From assembly GCA_002457305.1 (NCBI GenBank), contig NTKG01000006.1:1-40374 (forward strand): DNA of 40,374 nt, in the 5' to 3' direction. The position numbers were made by a program, and so were the translations under genes. The notes beneath the pieces are model-generated. The model did no database searches and had not been told where the DNA came from. It saw only the letters and a list, made by a program, of their open reading frames with translations. How positions within the stretch are numbered: the first letter of the stretch is position 1; each line of letters starts with the position of its first letter. The stretch is from Bacteroidetes bacterium MED-G21 (GTDB lineage Bacteria > Bacteroidota > Bacteroidia > Flavobacteriales > UBA7430). Of the stretch, positions 1 to 8,562 are shown one piece after another.

Positions 1-1190
1 AAAGTATCAAACTCTAAATAGATAATATTAGTGCAACCTGGAACAGCGAGAATATTACAAGAGCCATTATCAACAGAAGCCCCAGGATCATAATTAAGAT
101 AGCTACTGTCTGTACAACCTAATAGATTTATACAGTCTGGTGAATTGGAAGTATTTGCATTTGGATCGTATTCAAAATAATTTTGATCAGTACATCCCCA
201 AACTAAAGGGGTTATACACGATCCGTCGTCTTCGGAAGCATCAATTGGGGTGTCTAAAGTGATTACACCGAAATTATCTATAGTATGGTCATAATACTCA
301 GCATATAGAAAATTAGTACAGCCAGAAATTAACTCATTACCATAACAATTATAACCAGCTGGTGCATACTCACAAGTACTATCATCAAATTCTGCATTTG
401 GTTCATAATTACAGGCTACTGAGTCTGTACATCCACTAAGTTCTAATTCATCGCAAGTACCATCATCATCTATGTCGCTGAGACAAGCACCATAACAATC
501 GTAAAAGTTATCTGGATATTCGCAGGTTCCATCATTAACATTTTTAAGGCTATCATAATTACACGCATTTTGATCAGTACATCCTGAGTTCATTTCATTT
601 AAACACAATGACTCGTCACCTTGCTCATAATTGGGAAAATTATTTAGATCTATCTCGTATAAGCCAGGACTAATTTCATTATGATACCAAAATTCAATAA
701 ATGTAGGATCAGTACAGCCAATCGATGGATACTCACATGAGCCATCGTCTACTGATGCGTTTATATTATAATTATTTGCGAATTCATCTGTACATCCAGA
801 AATTAATGGATCAGGCACATTGACATTGACTGATTGATTATCCCAATCAGAGTTTAAATAAGGCCAACTGAGGCAATCCAAATTGAAAATTTCAGAATTA
901 TCTAAAGAAATATTTATAAAATTGCTATAACTATTACCACAATATATTCCATTTCCGGCATCATCGGATATTTCAACTAAATAGTCACCAGGATCTAGAC
1001 AATATGACTCTGACCAATACGGACCCCACATATCCCAACTATCTATTAAATTGCCATCTGATGAAATACTTACAGTATTTTGATTACTACTATTCCAATC
1101 ACCATTAGTAGAAATCTGTAAAGTGACACATTGACCGAAGCTTGCAATGGGAACACATAAAATAACAACAAGAAGTTTATATAAATTCAT
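1..1190 (-). CDS. Secreted protein with multiple GCTD...DDGSC cysteine/Asp-rich repeats (3' end truncated by the window edge)
   Basis: Manual minus-strand translation from ATG at 1190 (MNLYKLLVVILCVPIASFGQCVTLQISTNGDWNSSNQNTVSIS...) is open to position 1. It has a signal peptide and about 8 GCTD/GCTN repeats. Missing from the ORF track because it runs off the edge. Confidence 0.85.
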   Translation of the reverse strand, partial: MNLYKLLVVILCVPIASFGQCVTLQISTNGDWNSSNQNTVSISSDGNLIDSWDMWGPYWSESYCLDPGDYLVEISDDAGNGIYCGNSYSNFINISLDNSEIFNLDCLSWPYLNSDWDNQSVNVNVPDPLISGCTDEFANNYNINASVDDGSCEYPSIGCTDPTFIEFWYHNEISPGLYEIDLNNFPNYEQGDESLCLNEMNSGCTDQNACNYDSLKNVNDGTCEYPDNFYDCYGACLSDIDDDGTCDELELSGCTDSVACNYEPNAEFDDSTCEYAPAGYNCYGNELISGCTNFLYAEYYDHTIDNFGVITLDTPIDASEDDGSCITPLVWGCTDQNYFEYDPNANTSNSPDCINLLGCTDSSYLNYDPGASVDNGSCNILAVPGCTNIIYLEFDT

Positions 1191-1216
1191 TTCAGGGGGG
1201 ACTGAACTTTTAAGGT

Positions 1217-2848
1217 CTAATTAATAAGTCTTTTTTCTACCGAGCCATCAGAGTAAAGGAAAATAACTGTAGAGCCTTTAGCTGAATCGTTAAGCTCTAT
1301 TTCTTGCCCAAGTAAGTTTACAGTTTTAACAAGACTTCTTATGTCGTTAGGATGAAGCTCAACAGGCATGTCTAGAACCCACTGAGGTACAGTAGGGGTA
1401 AGTTCTATTCTTTGTCCACCAGTATCTGGGTACATAAATCCGTCAATAGCTTGTGTTACTTTAATTTGGTAGCCTTGCCCTGGAATAAGATTACCAATAC
1501 CATTAAAACTAAATTCTGGCCAGTAAACATCAGCAGCATTGTTTTTAACAATATCTATGTAATCAACAATTTCTAAAAATGTCGCTACGGCATCTTGTTC
1601 ACGATCTAAGGTGTACCCAATAAGGTTCCAACCTGCAATTATATCTATAGAAATTGGAGATGAATAGTTTGCAATAGAATCTTCAAGGTTTACAATTTGT
1701 GCAAGATAGTTAGCTTCTTGCTCAGCATATGCTGCTGCTGCTGCTTGGGCATCTGAAGCACATTGTGCATTCGCTGCATCTAATTCATTACCTAATTCGT
1801 TAAAAGCTTCTTGCCAGGTTGTTTCACACGCCCCTTCAAGTTGACAGGCGGCATCTGCGCTATACTGCACATAATGATCATCGGTACATCCAGGGGTTCC
1901 TTCACATGTTCCATCGTCTTCTTCAGCATCAGGGTTGAAGTTACAAAAGGCTGGATCCATACATCCGTATATGGTAAGGTCAAAATTAATTTCAGTAAAT
2001 GTTAGGAAGGAATTTGCAACGTACCCTTCAAAATCAGGAACAGATTCAAAAGCAATAACGTAGTTTTGGTTTGTTAAAATTGCAAATGTAGGAACCTGTC
2101 CTTCTAACAAACCATCAATAGGGTCAGTTATGGCATCGTCTCCCCATAATGCAACGGTAAAAAATCCATCAGATCCGTTGTCCATTCCTTGAATTTCGCT
2201 TGTGCTTATACATTCTGGAATGCCATCTTGGTCAAAATCGAAAAATGTACCTATTGTGCCACCTTGAAATAGGTTAATTGAAGGGACATTCATTCCAACA
2301 ATCATGCTATTGTCTGTTTGTGAAACCGGATTAAACGATTCTGGTGTAAGATCTAGGTTGTATATTGTTGTGGAACAAGAACCATTGTCTACATCTGCTA
2401 GATAGCCTTGCGTGTGGTATTCTAAAAATTCATCATCGGTACATCCAGAAAGTGTAATGTAGTTTGTAACTGTAAGAGCGTTGGTGATATAGCCGTTAAA
2501 ATTTGCTACTTCTGCAATTGAAACCACTCGTCCATCTGTTTTTAATATTGCGAAAGAAGGCACCTCTCCGTCTTGTAGGCCATCTATTTCTGGTGTTCCT
2601 GTGTCATTACCCCATATCGCCATTGTGAAAAATCCATATTCAATAATTTCTAGTCCAATACATGTACCTTCAGCATTAAAAGCTGCTATAGATCCTCCAA
2701 TGAAATCATCTAACTGATCTGTGCTCACACCAAGAGTCATGTTAGAGCCAGTGTTTATAGGTGTGTAAAATTGATCTGCACTGGTAATTTGTGCTATAGC
2801 GCTGTCTGCAATAAATAATGTGAGTAATAAAGAGAATAAATTTTTCAT
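1217..2848 (-). CDS. Secreted modular surface protein: two 'IGG..AF...WG-D' modules, GCTD/DDGSC repeats, Ala-rich coiled coil, one GWNLIGY module, T9SS type A-like C-terminal tail
   Basis: ORF of 543 aa with signal peptide. The C-terminus VKTVNLLGQEIELNDSAKGSTVIFLYSDGSVEKRLIN resembles Por/T9SS type A sorting domains. Confidence 0.85.
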   Translation of the reverse strand: MKNLFSLLLTLFIADSAIAQITSADQFYTPINTGSNMTLGVSTDQLDDFIGGSIAAFNAEGTCIGLEIIEYGFFTMAIWGNDTGTPEIDGLQDGEVPSFAILKTDGRVVSIAEVANFNGYITNALTVTNYITLSGCTDDEFLEYHTQGYLADVDNGSCSTTIYNLDLTPESFNPVSQTDNSMIVGMNVPSINLFQGGTIGTFFDFDQDGIPECISTSEIQGMDNGSDGFFTVALWGDDAITDPIDGLLEGQVPTFAILTNQNYVIAFESVPDFEGYVANSFLTFTEINFDLTIYGCMDPAFCNFNPDAEEDDGTCEGTPGCTDDHYVQYSADAACQLEGACETTWQEAFNELGNELDAANAQCASDAQAAAAAYAEQEANYLAQIVNLEDSIANYSSPISIDIIAGWNLIGYTLDREQDAVATFLEIVDYIDIVKNNAADVYWPEFSFNGIGNLIPGQGYQIKVTQAIDGFMYPDTGGQRIELTPTVPQWVLDMPVELHPNDIRSLVKTVNLLGQEIELNDSAKGSTVIFLYSDGSVEKRLIN

Positions 2849-2939
2849 TTTTAAAGGTTTTTTTTGGGAGTTCTTAAAATTTAGGCAAAAATGATGCCGT
2901 TAATAAAATCGATTTTACATGGATTATCTTAAACTTGAT

Positions 2940-4169
2940 TTAATAATTTATGTTGTTAGGTAAAAAGTGTAGAAGCGTATTTTCTTCTACCTTAACTTGA
3001 TATCCTTTTCCAGGCTCCATATTACCAATTCCATTAAAGTTCCATGAAGGAATTAGTACGTCACCATGTTCATCTTTTGCTAAAATAAGGTTATTACAAA
3101 GTATAAGTTCATTTAAAACTAAATCTGCGAGAGCTGGTTGGTTTCTTAAATAACCAATCATATTCCATCCAGCATTTAATACAAGAGGATTAGTTTCTGG
3201 TTCTATATACTCAACATTTAATGAGAGTGATGTAGCATTAGATGTTTTTATTTGGTAAGCTTCTCCAAGTTCTATTTCTCCAACACCATTATAATTATAT
3301 TCAGATAAATACACTGCTCCATAATTATCTTTTGCCATAATCACATCAGATGAGATCGGGTTTAAGATGTTATCAAGGTTCATGTTTGGAGTTAATCCAT
3401 AAATAGAAAAAATAGACCATCCTAGCGGGAGGTTTACGTCTTGGGTAATTATGTTATTTGAATCTACACAATGCGGATAAATTCCAAGAAGTTCTTCAAA
3501 AATTTCTGAATAGTCACCAACACATTCAATGTTGTTATTGAAGATGTTTAATGGGTTGTTGTAAAGTAATCCTAAATTACTTGGTAAATCTGGAAGTGAT
3601 GTTAATTGGTTATAACTACAGTTAATATGAGCAAGGTTTTCAGGTAAATAGGGAAGTGAAGTAATGTTGTTAAAACTACAATCGATGTGTGTTAAGTTAT
3701 AAGGAATATTGGGTAGTGAATAAAGTGAGTTAACTGCGCAATAAAGTTGTTTTAAGTTTGAAGGTAAGTCAGGTAAAATGATAATTTGATTGTAACTACA
3801 GTCTATAAATTCAAGAGTATTTGGTAGTGATTCTATTGTATTTAAATTTATGCAATGACTTGTATTTAGTGTAATTAAATTAGGAGGAAGTTCAGGTAAT
3901 TGAGTAAGTTGATTATAGCTGCAATTTAACGCTGTTAAATTTTCAAAATAATGTATGCCATCTAAATTATTTATTTCTGAAGAAGAACAATCAATAGATG
4001 TAATGTTAGAACAGAGATTGATATCCAACAAAGAGTCGTTAATGAATATTTCAGAGTGGTTTTCTTGAAGAAAAGTTCTAAAATTTAAATCATTTACCTC
4101 AAAGGTTCCTTCTTGTGCAATACAAGAAAAAACAATGGAGAGGGACACTATGAAGAGTTTCATTTTCAT
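2940..4169 (-). CDS. Secreted leucine-rich-repeat protein (LPxLPxNLxxLxCSxNxL repeats) with two C-terminal GWS/GWN modules
   Basis: ORF of 409 aa with signal peptide. Tandem repeats such as LPDLPSNLKQLYCAVNSLYSLPNIPYNLTHIDCSFNNITSLPYLPENLAHINCSYNQLTSLPDLPSNL. Confidence 0.85.
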   Translation of the reverse strand: MKMKLFIVSLSIVFSCIAQEGTFEVNDLNFRTFLQENHSEIFINDSLLDINLCSNITSIDCSSSEINNLDGIHYFENLTALNCSYNQLTQLPELPPNLITLNTSHCINLNTIESLPNTLEFIDCSYNQIIILPDLPSNLKQLYCAVNSLYSLPNIPYNLTHIDCSFNNITSLPYLPENLAHINCSYNQLTSLPDLPSNLGLLYNNPLNIFNNNIECVGDYSEIFEELLGIYPHCVDSNNIITQDVNLPLGWSIFSIYGLTPNMNLDNILNPISSDVIMAKDNYGAVYLSEYNYNGVGEIELGEAYQIKTSNATSLSLNVEYIEPETNPLVLNAGWNMIGYLRNQPALADLVLNELILCNNLILAKDEHGDVLIPSWNFNGIGNMEPGKGYQVKVEENTLLHFLPNNINY

Positions 4170-4265
4170 GTAAAAACAAATTTAATAAATTATACTTAAA
4201 TAAATTCATATTACTTAAGCTTAACAAATAAAAATTTACGTCGAAATGAATCGTTAGGTATGAAT

Positions 4266-5873
4266 TTATTTAATTGTTTTTAGCAATTGAATACTTACTG
4301 TTGTTTTTTGATTGTCGGGAAATTTAAAGGAGTATTTAGGAATTGGCGCGAGTCCAGCATGTTTTGCAGCATTTATAAAACAAGAATGTTCTATAATATA
4401 TTGGTCGGTATATCCATGGGTAGCATCGTAAGCAGTGGCAAGTGTTTTTCCTATATTAGATGTTGCGACTTTCGGTTTAATGGAATGCAGTTCCACAATT
4501 AAAAGACCAAATTTTTTAAGGTAGGGTGCCCACGATTTTAAGTGATTGTTAAGGTTTTGGAATAGTTCATTGTTTGGTATTCTTCTGCCTCGATATGCAA
4601 AAGCCCCTTCTGATTTAGTTGTTAATTCTGTTTTACTTGGTTTTTTATAGATACGATTGTGATCTAAAAATGTTCTTGTATTTAGTAAATCTCCTAATTT
4701 TATGCCGTGTTTTTCAAATAGCATTTTATTTAGATTTTCGGGGTCACTAATATCTCCAAATACGACTTCTGCAGATATTTTTTCTTCGGTCATTTTTTTT
4801 CGAGTGGCTATTCGAGCTTTTTTGTTATAGTCTGCACCAACAATAAGTAGTGGGTGTTTTGATAATATTTTTCCTCTTGCAGTTTTTTTACAGATGACAT
4901 CATATACATGATGAATAAAAGTTCCATCGCCACAACCAACATCAATAATGCCTTTAGGTTGTTGATTTATTGGTTTGTTAAAGATTTCGATAATTATTTC
5001 ATCAATTTTTTTGAAGTATGTGCCATGTGCGCCACCACTTCCCCATACATTCATGTATCTATAAACATGGCTTTCATCTCCTTCAGCAGTTTTTTCCCAA
5101 ATTAAATTTGGATCGCCTATGAGTAAGGTTTCTAATTGCGCAAAAGTTGGAAGATAAGATACAGTAACACCATATGCACTTGCCCTTTTTGCATAGAAGA
5201 TACCTTTGTCATTAAACCGTATTTCTGAATTTGTTTTGTTAATGAAATTTAGATGTTCAAAAATGTTAACAATCAAATTAAATGTACTTTTTTTTATGCC
5301 TAGATTTTTAGCCGAAAGAATAGAGTTTTCATTAAGGTCTTGTAATTTATTATTAATACCCAGGCCTACCATAATTGGGCCTAAGAGAATACCTTCCATG
5401 TGGAATGCCATTCTTGTTTTTAATTCGCTATTATCATCATTTTTGAACTCTATTAGTTGGTTCCAAGCCTCTTCTAATGCATCTATATTTAATGAATCAG
5501 ACATTAGATTCTTAGGTCGAATGGTGTAAGATTGAATTAGACTGTAAAAGATTTTGTAGTGTTTTACAAGTTCGAGTGCTTGAGCTCCTGTATTTGTTAG
5601 CTCCAAGGATATCTCATCATGTTCATTATTAGTTTTTCTATCAAGGTACCCCTGAGAAGCTAAAATCCTAAGTGCCACATTTAAGTATCCTTCATTGGTT
5701 TTAGTAATCTTTTGAAGATTACTAAGACTCCATTTATTTTTTTTTAAGAAATGTGAAAGTATATTGAGTTTATGAAGTGCGTAAATTGAAGGTATTAAAG
5801 CCCAACCATCTAGATGGAGGAATATTCTTTTTCTAATTTCTACTCTTTCTTGTTTATTTAAAATTCCTGTCAT
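4266..5873 (-). CDS. Class I SAM-dependent methyltransferase with N-terminal winged-helix-like region
   Basis: Motif I IIDVGCGDGTFIHHVYD, acidic loop LIVGADYNKKA, VVFGDISDPENL and NTRTFLDHNR. 535 aa, large for a stand-alone methyltransferase. Confidence 0.75.
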   Translation of the reverse strand: MTGILNKQERVEIRKRIFLHLDGWALIPSIYALHKLNILSHFLKKNKWSLSNLQKITKTNEGYLNVALRILASQGYLDRKTNNEHDEISLELTNTGAQALELVKHYKIFYSLIQSYTIRPKNLMSDSLNIDALEEAWNQLIEFKNDDNSELKTRMAFHMEGILLGPIMVGLGINNKLQDLNENSILSAKNLGIKKSTFNLIVNIFEHLNFINKTNSEIRFNDKGIFYAKRASAYGVTVSYLPTFAQLETLLIGDPNLIWEKTAEGDESHVYRYMNVWGSGGAHGTYFKKIDEIIIEIFNKPINQQPKGIIDVGCGDGTFIHHVYDVICKKTARGKILSKHPLLIVGADYNKKARIATRKKMTEEKISAEVVFGDISDPENLNKMLFEKHGIKLGDLLNTRTFLDHNRIYKKPSKTELTTKSEGAFAYRGRRIPNNELFQNLNNHLKSWAPYLKKFGLLIVELHSIKPKVATSNIGKTLATAYDATHGYTDQYIIEHSCFINAAKHAGLAPIPKYSFKFPDNQKTTVSIQLLKTIK

Positions 5874-5955
5874 ATTAATCTAGGGAGTTTTATTTAACTA
5901 GTTTGGGTTTGTTAATTAATAACCCCTAATATATTCATTAAAGGTTGAAGCGTTA

Positions 5956-7263
5956 TTATTTTTTTCTAAAATAAATCCTAATAGGAATCCCATGAAGATT
6001 GTATGTATCTCTTAGTTTATTTTCTATAAAACGTTTGTATGGATCTTTAACGTATTGTGGAAGATTGCAAAAGAATGCAAATGATGGAACTTTTGTAGGT
6101 ATTTGGGTAATGTACTTGATTTTAACGTATTTCCCTTTGTAAGAAGGTGGAGGTGTGTTTTCTGTAATAGGCAAGAAGCTATTGTTTAATTCTGAAGTAG
6201 AAATTTTTGTGTTTTTTCTATTGTACACTTCTACAGCCATTTCTACTGCTTTAAAAATTCGCTGTTTGGTAGTCGCTGAAATGAAAATGATAGGGTAATC
6301 TGTAAATGGTGCAGTTTTAGTAAGAATCATTTTTCGGTAATGCTCCATAGTCATTGTTTCCTTATTTTCTACAAGGTCCCATTTGTTTACCAGAACAACA
6401 ATGCCTTTGTTGTTCTTTTCTGCTAAATGAAAAATGTTAAGGTCTTGAGCGTCAAACCCAATAGTGGCATCAACCATAACAATACAAACGTCACTGTGTT
6501 CAATAGCTCTAATGGTTCTCATAACGGAGTAAAACTCAAGATTTTCATGAACCTTAGCTTTTTTTCTAAGTCCTGCAGTATCTACAAGTGTAAATTCATG
6601 ACCAAATTGATTGTAGTGAGTGTCTATAGAGTCACGTGTGGTTCCCGCAATGCTGGTGACGATGTTTTTGTTTTTTCCCATCAAGGCATTAACTAGGGAT
6701 GATTTGCCCGCATTAGGTCGTCCAACAATAGCAAATTTTGGCAATTCGTCAGATTCTGGTTCGTCTTCTTTTGAGAAACAATTAACAACAGCATCTAGGA
6801 GATCTCCGGTTCCGCTTCCATTAATTGATGAAATGGGGAAGTATTCGCCTAGTCCAAGGTTGTAAAATTCCATAGCATCATCCATTCTCATGGCATTATC
6901 TACTTTGTTTACAGCAATAAAAACTGGTTTATTTGCTTTGCGCAGAATTTGGGCAACATCCATGTCTAGATCTGTTGTTCCGGTTTCAACATCAACCACA
7001 AAAATGATACAGTCAGATTCTTCTACAGCAATTTTAACTTGTTTTCTGATTTCAGCTTCAAAAATATCTTCAGATCCTGTTATGTAGCCTCCAGTATCAA
7101 TTACAGTAAAATCTCTACCATTCCAATCGGAGATGCCGTAATGACGGTCTCGTGTTACACCACTTACAGAATCAACAATGGCTTGGCGACGTTGCGTAAG
7201 TCGGTTAAAAAGGGTTGACTTCCCTACATTTGGACGGCCAACAATAGCTACAATATTTCTCAT
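5956..7263 (-). CDS. der: Ribosome biogenesis GTPase Der (EngA)
   Basis: Two GTPase domains ([12 protein letters not shown] and [12 protein letters not shown]), [22 protein letters not shown]-terminal KH-like domain. Confidence 0.97.
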   Translation of the reverse strand: MRNIVAIVGRPNVGKSTLFNRLTQRRQAIVDSVSGVTRDRHYGISDWNGRDFTVIDTGGYITGSEDIFEAEIRKQVKIAVEESDCIIFVVDVETGTTDLDMDVAQILRKANKPVFIAVNKVDNAMRMDDAMEFYNLGLGEYFPISSINGSGTGDLLDAVVNCFSKEDEPESDELPKFAIVGRPNAGKSSLVNALMGKNKNIVTSIAGTTRDSIDTHYNQFGHEFTLVDTAGLRKKAKVHENLEFYSVMRTIRAIEHSDVCIVMVDATIGFDAQDLNIFHLAEKNNKGIVVLVNKWDLVENKETMTMEHYRKMILTKTAPFTDYPIIFISATTKQRIFKAVEMAVEVYNRKNTKISTSELNNSFLPITENTPPPSYKGKYVKIKYITQIPTKVPSFAFFCNLPQYVKDPYKRFIENKLRDTYNLHGIPIRIYFRKK

Positions 7264-7271
7264 TTTTTGGT

Positions 7272-8162
7272 TTATGTGAAGTATCCGAAGCGCTTTAAAT
7301 CTTGCTCATTATCGCGCCAGTTCTTCGTTACTTTAACAAATAGTTTTATAAATATTTTCTTTCCGAAAAAAGTTTCTAAGTCTTTTCGAGCCTGTGTCCC
7401 CACTTTTTTGAGTGCTTTTCCTTGATGACCAATGATAATTCCTTTTTGAGTTTCACGTGCTACATTTATGATGGCTTCTATCCGAATAATTTCATCTTCT
7501 TCTTTAAATGTTTCAATAACAACCTCAACAGAATAAGGGATTTCCTTTTGGTAATTTAGTAAGATTTTTTCTCGAATAATTTCAGAAACAAAAAACCGTT
7601 CGGGTTTATCAGTTAAGGCATCGGTAGGAAAGTATGGAGTTCCGTTGGGAAGCATAGCTGTTATTTCCGACATAATTTTGTCAACGCCAAAACCTTCAAT
7701 AGCAGAAATGGGTATTATTTTAGCTTTGGGTAATTGAGATTCCCAATGGTTCATAGCTTTTTCTACACCTTCTTGATTTGATTTATCAATTTTATTAATG
7801 AGTAATAAAATCGGTATATCTGTGTTTTTTAGGCGTTCAAAAAAGCTGCTGTCTTTTAAAGATTTCTCACCTATTTCTACCATGTAAAGAAATACGTCTG
7901 CATCTTGAAATGCAGAACGAACAAACTTCATCATACTAGATTGAAGATTGTAGTTTGGTTGAATGATTCCAGGCGTGTCAGAAAATACAATTTGATAATT
8001 TTCGTCATTAACAATTCCAAGGATTCGATGTCGGGTTGTTTGTGCTTTTGATGTAATAATTGATAATCTTTCACCAATGAGTTTGTTCATTAGGGTAGAT
8101 TTTCCAACATTTGGATTTCCAATGATGTTTACAAAACCAGATTTGTAATCCTTTTTTTCCAT
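7272..8162 (-). CDS. era: GTPase Era
   Basis: [21 protein letters not shown] and C-terminal KH domain ([15 protein letters not shown]). 8-bp gap to der. Confidence 0.97.
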   Translation of the reverse strand: MEKKDYKSGFVNIIGNPNVGKSTLMNKLIGERLSIITSKAQTTRHRILGIVNDENYQIVFSDTPGIIQPNYNLQSSMMKFVRSAFQDADVFLYMVEIGEKSLKDSSFFERLKNTDIPILLLINKIDKSNQEGVEKAMNHWESQLPKAKIIPISAIEGFGVDKIMSEITAMLPNGTPYFPTDALTDKPERFFVSEIIREKILLNYQKEIPYSVEVVIETFKEEDEIIRIEAIINVARETQKGIIIGHQGKALKKVGTQARKDLETFFGKKIFIKLFVKVTKNWRDNEQDLKRFGYFT

Positions 8163-8170
8163 TTCTTTCG

Positions 8171-8178
8171 CAAAGATA
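8171..8178 (-). promoter_or_regulatory. Candidate Bacteroidota -7 box (TATCTTTG) for era
   Basis: CAAAGATA on + is TAnnTTTG on -, 8 nt upstream of the era ATG. No clear -33 TTG identified. Confidence 0.4.
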
Positions 8179-8304
8179 CAATAAATATGCCCCTGTAAAT
8201 GATTATTTCAGTAGACTTGTAACGCTTTGTTTTGTGCTTTAATGCTTATTACTATTGATTGTAGTGCTTCAAATAAAAAAGATTAAAAAATTGAGTTGTA
8301 ATGC

Positions 8305-8336
8305 TTGTTTTCTCTAAGGACTTTGTCTTATATTTG
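8305..8336 (+). promoter_or_regulatory. Bacteroidota-type promoter for tRNA-fMet: TTG-N21-TATATTTG
   Basis: TTG at 8305-8307, TATATTTG (TAnnTTTG) at 8329-8336, directly upstream of the tRNA. Confidence 0.6.
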
Positions 8337-8339
8337 CAT

Positions 8340-8412
<73 letters not shown>

Positions 8413-8420
8413 CTAAATTT

Positions 8421-8457
8421 AAACCTCTATGAATCAAGTGTTTGTAGAGGTTTTTTT
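8421..8457 (+). terminator. Rho-independent terminator after tRNA-fMet
   Basis: Inverted repeat AAACCTCTA...TAGAGGTTT followed by a T tract. Confidence 0.8.
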
Positions 8458-8562
8458 ATTCATTTCACCTTTTCCAATACTCTTGAGAAGACTTTATTTA
8501 TTTAAAGTTAAATTTGGCATATTATTTGAGATTTTTACACCGTAATTTTTTTTTAAAATAAT

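Noticed and set aside
1725-1745. (GCT)5-like microsatellite in the 1217-2848 ORF
   Set aside because: Simply encodes the Ala run of the coiled coil, in-frame triplets, too short to be a switch.
1811-2005. Small + strand ORF opposite the DDGSC protein
   Set aside because: Antisense to a well-supported CDS, no domain, chance open frame.
5206-5529. 107-aa + ORF opposite the methyltransferase, plus other 60-95 aa antisense ORFs (e.g. 6427-6696, 13873-14154, 14835-15110, 16079-16297)
   Set aside because: All lie inside strong CDSs on the other strand with no independent evidence.
5905-5928. GGGTTTGTTAATTAATAACCC inverted repeat between der and the methyltransferase
   Set aside because: Short imperfect stem without a T tract; not a convincing terminator.
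8218-8306. Five GCTT-containing near-repeats (GTAACGCTT, TTAATGCTT, GTAGTGCTT, GTAATGCTT, TTGTGCTT) upstream of tRNA-fMet
   Set aside because: Irregular spacing (12, 8, 22, 37 nt) and AT-rich context; not convincing as iterons, CRISPR or operator sites.
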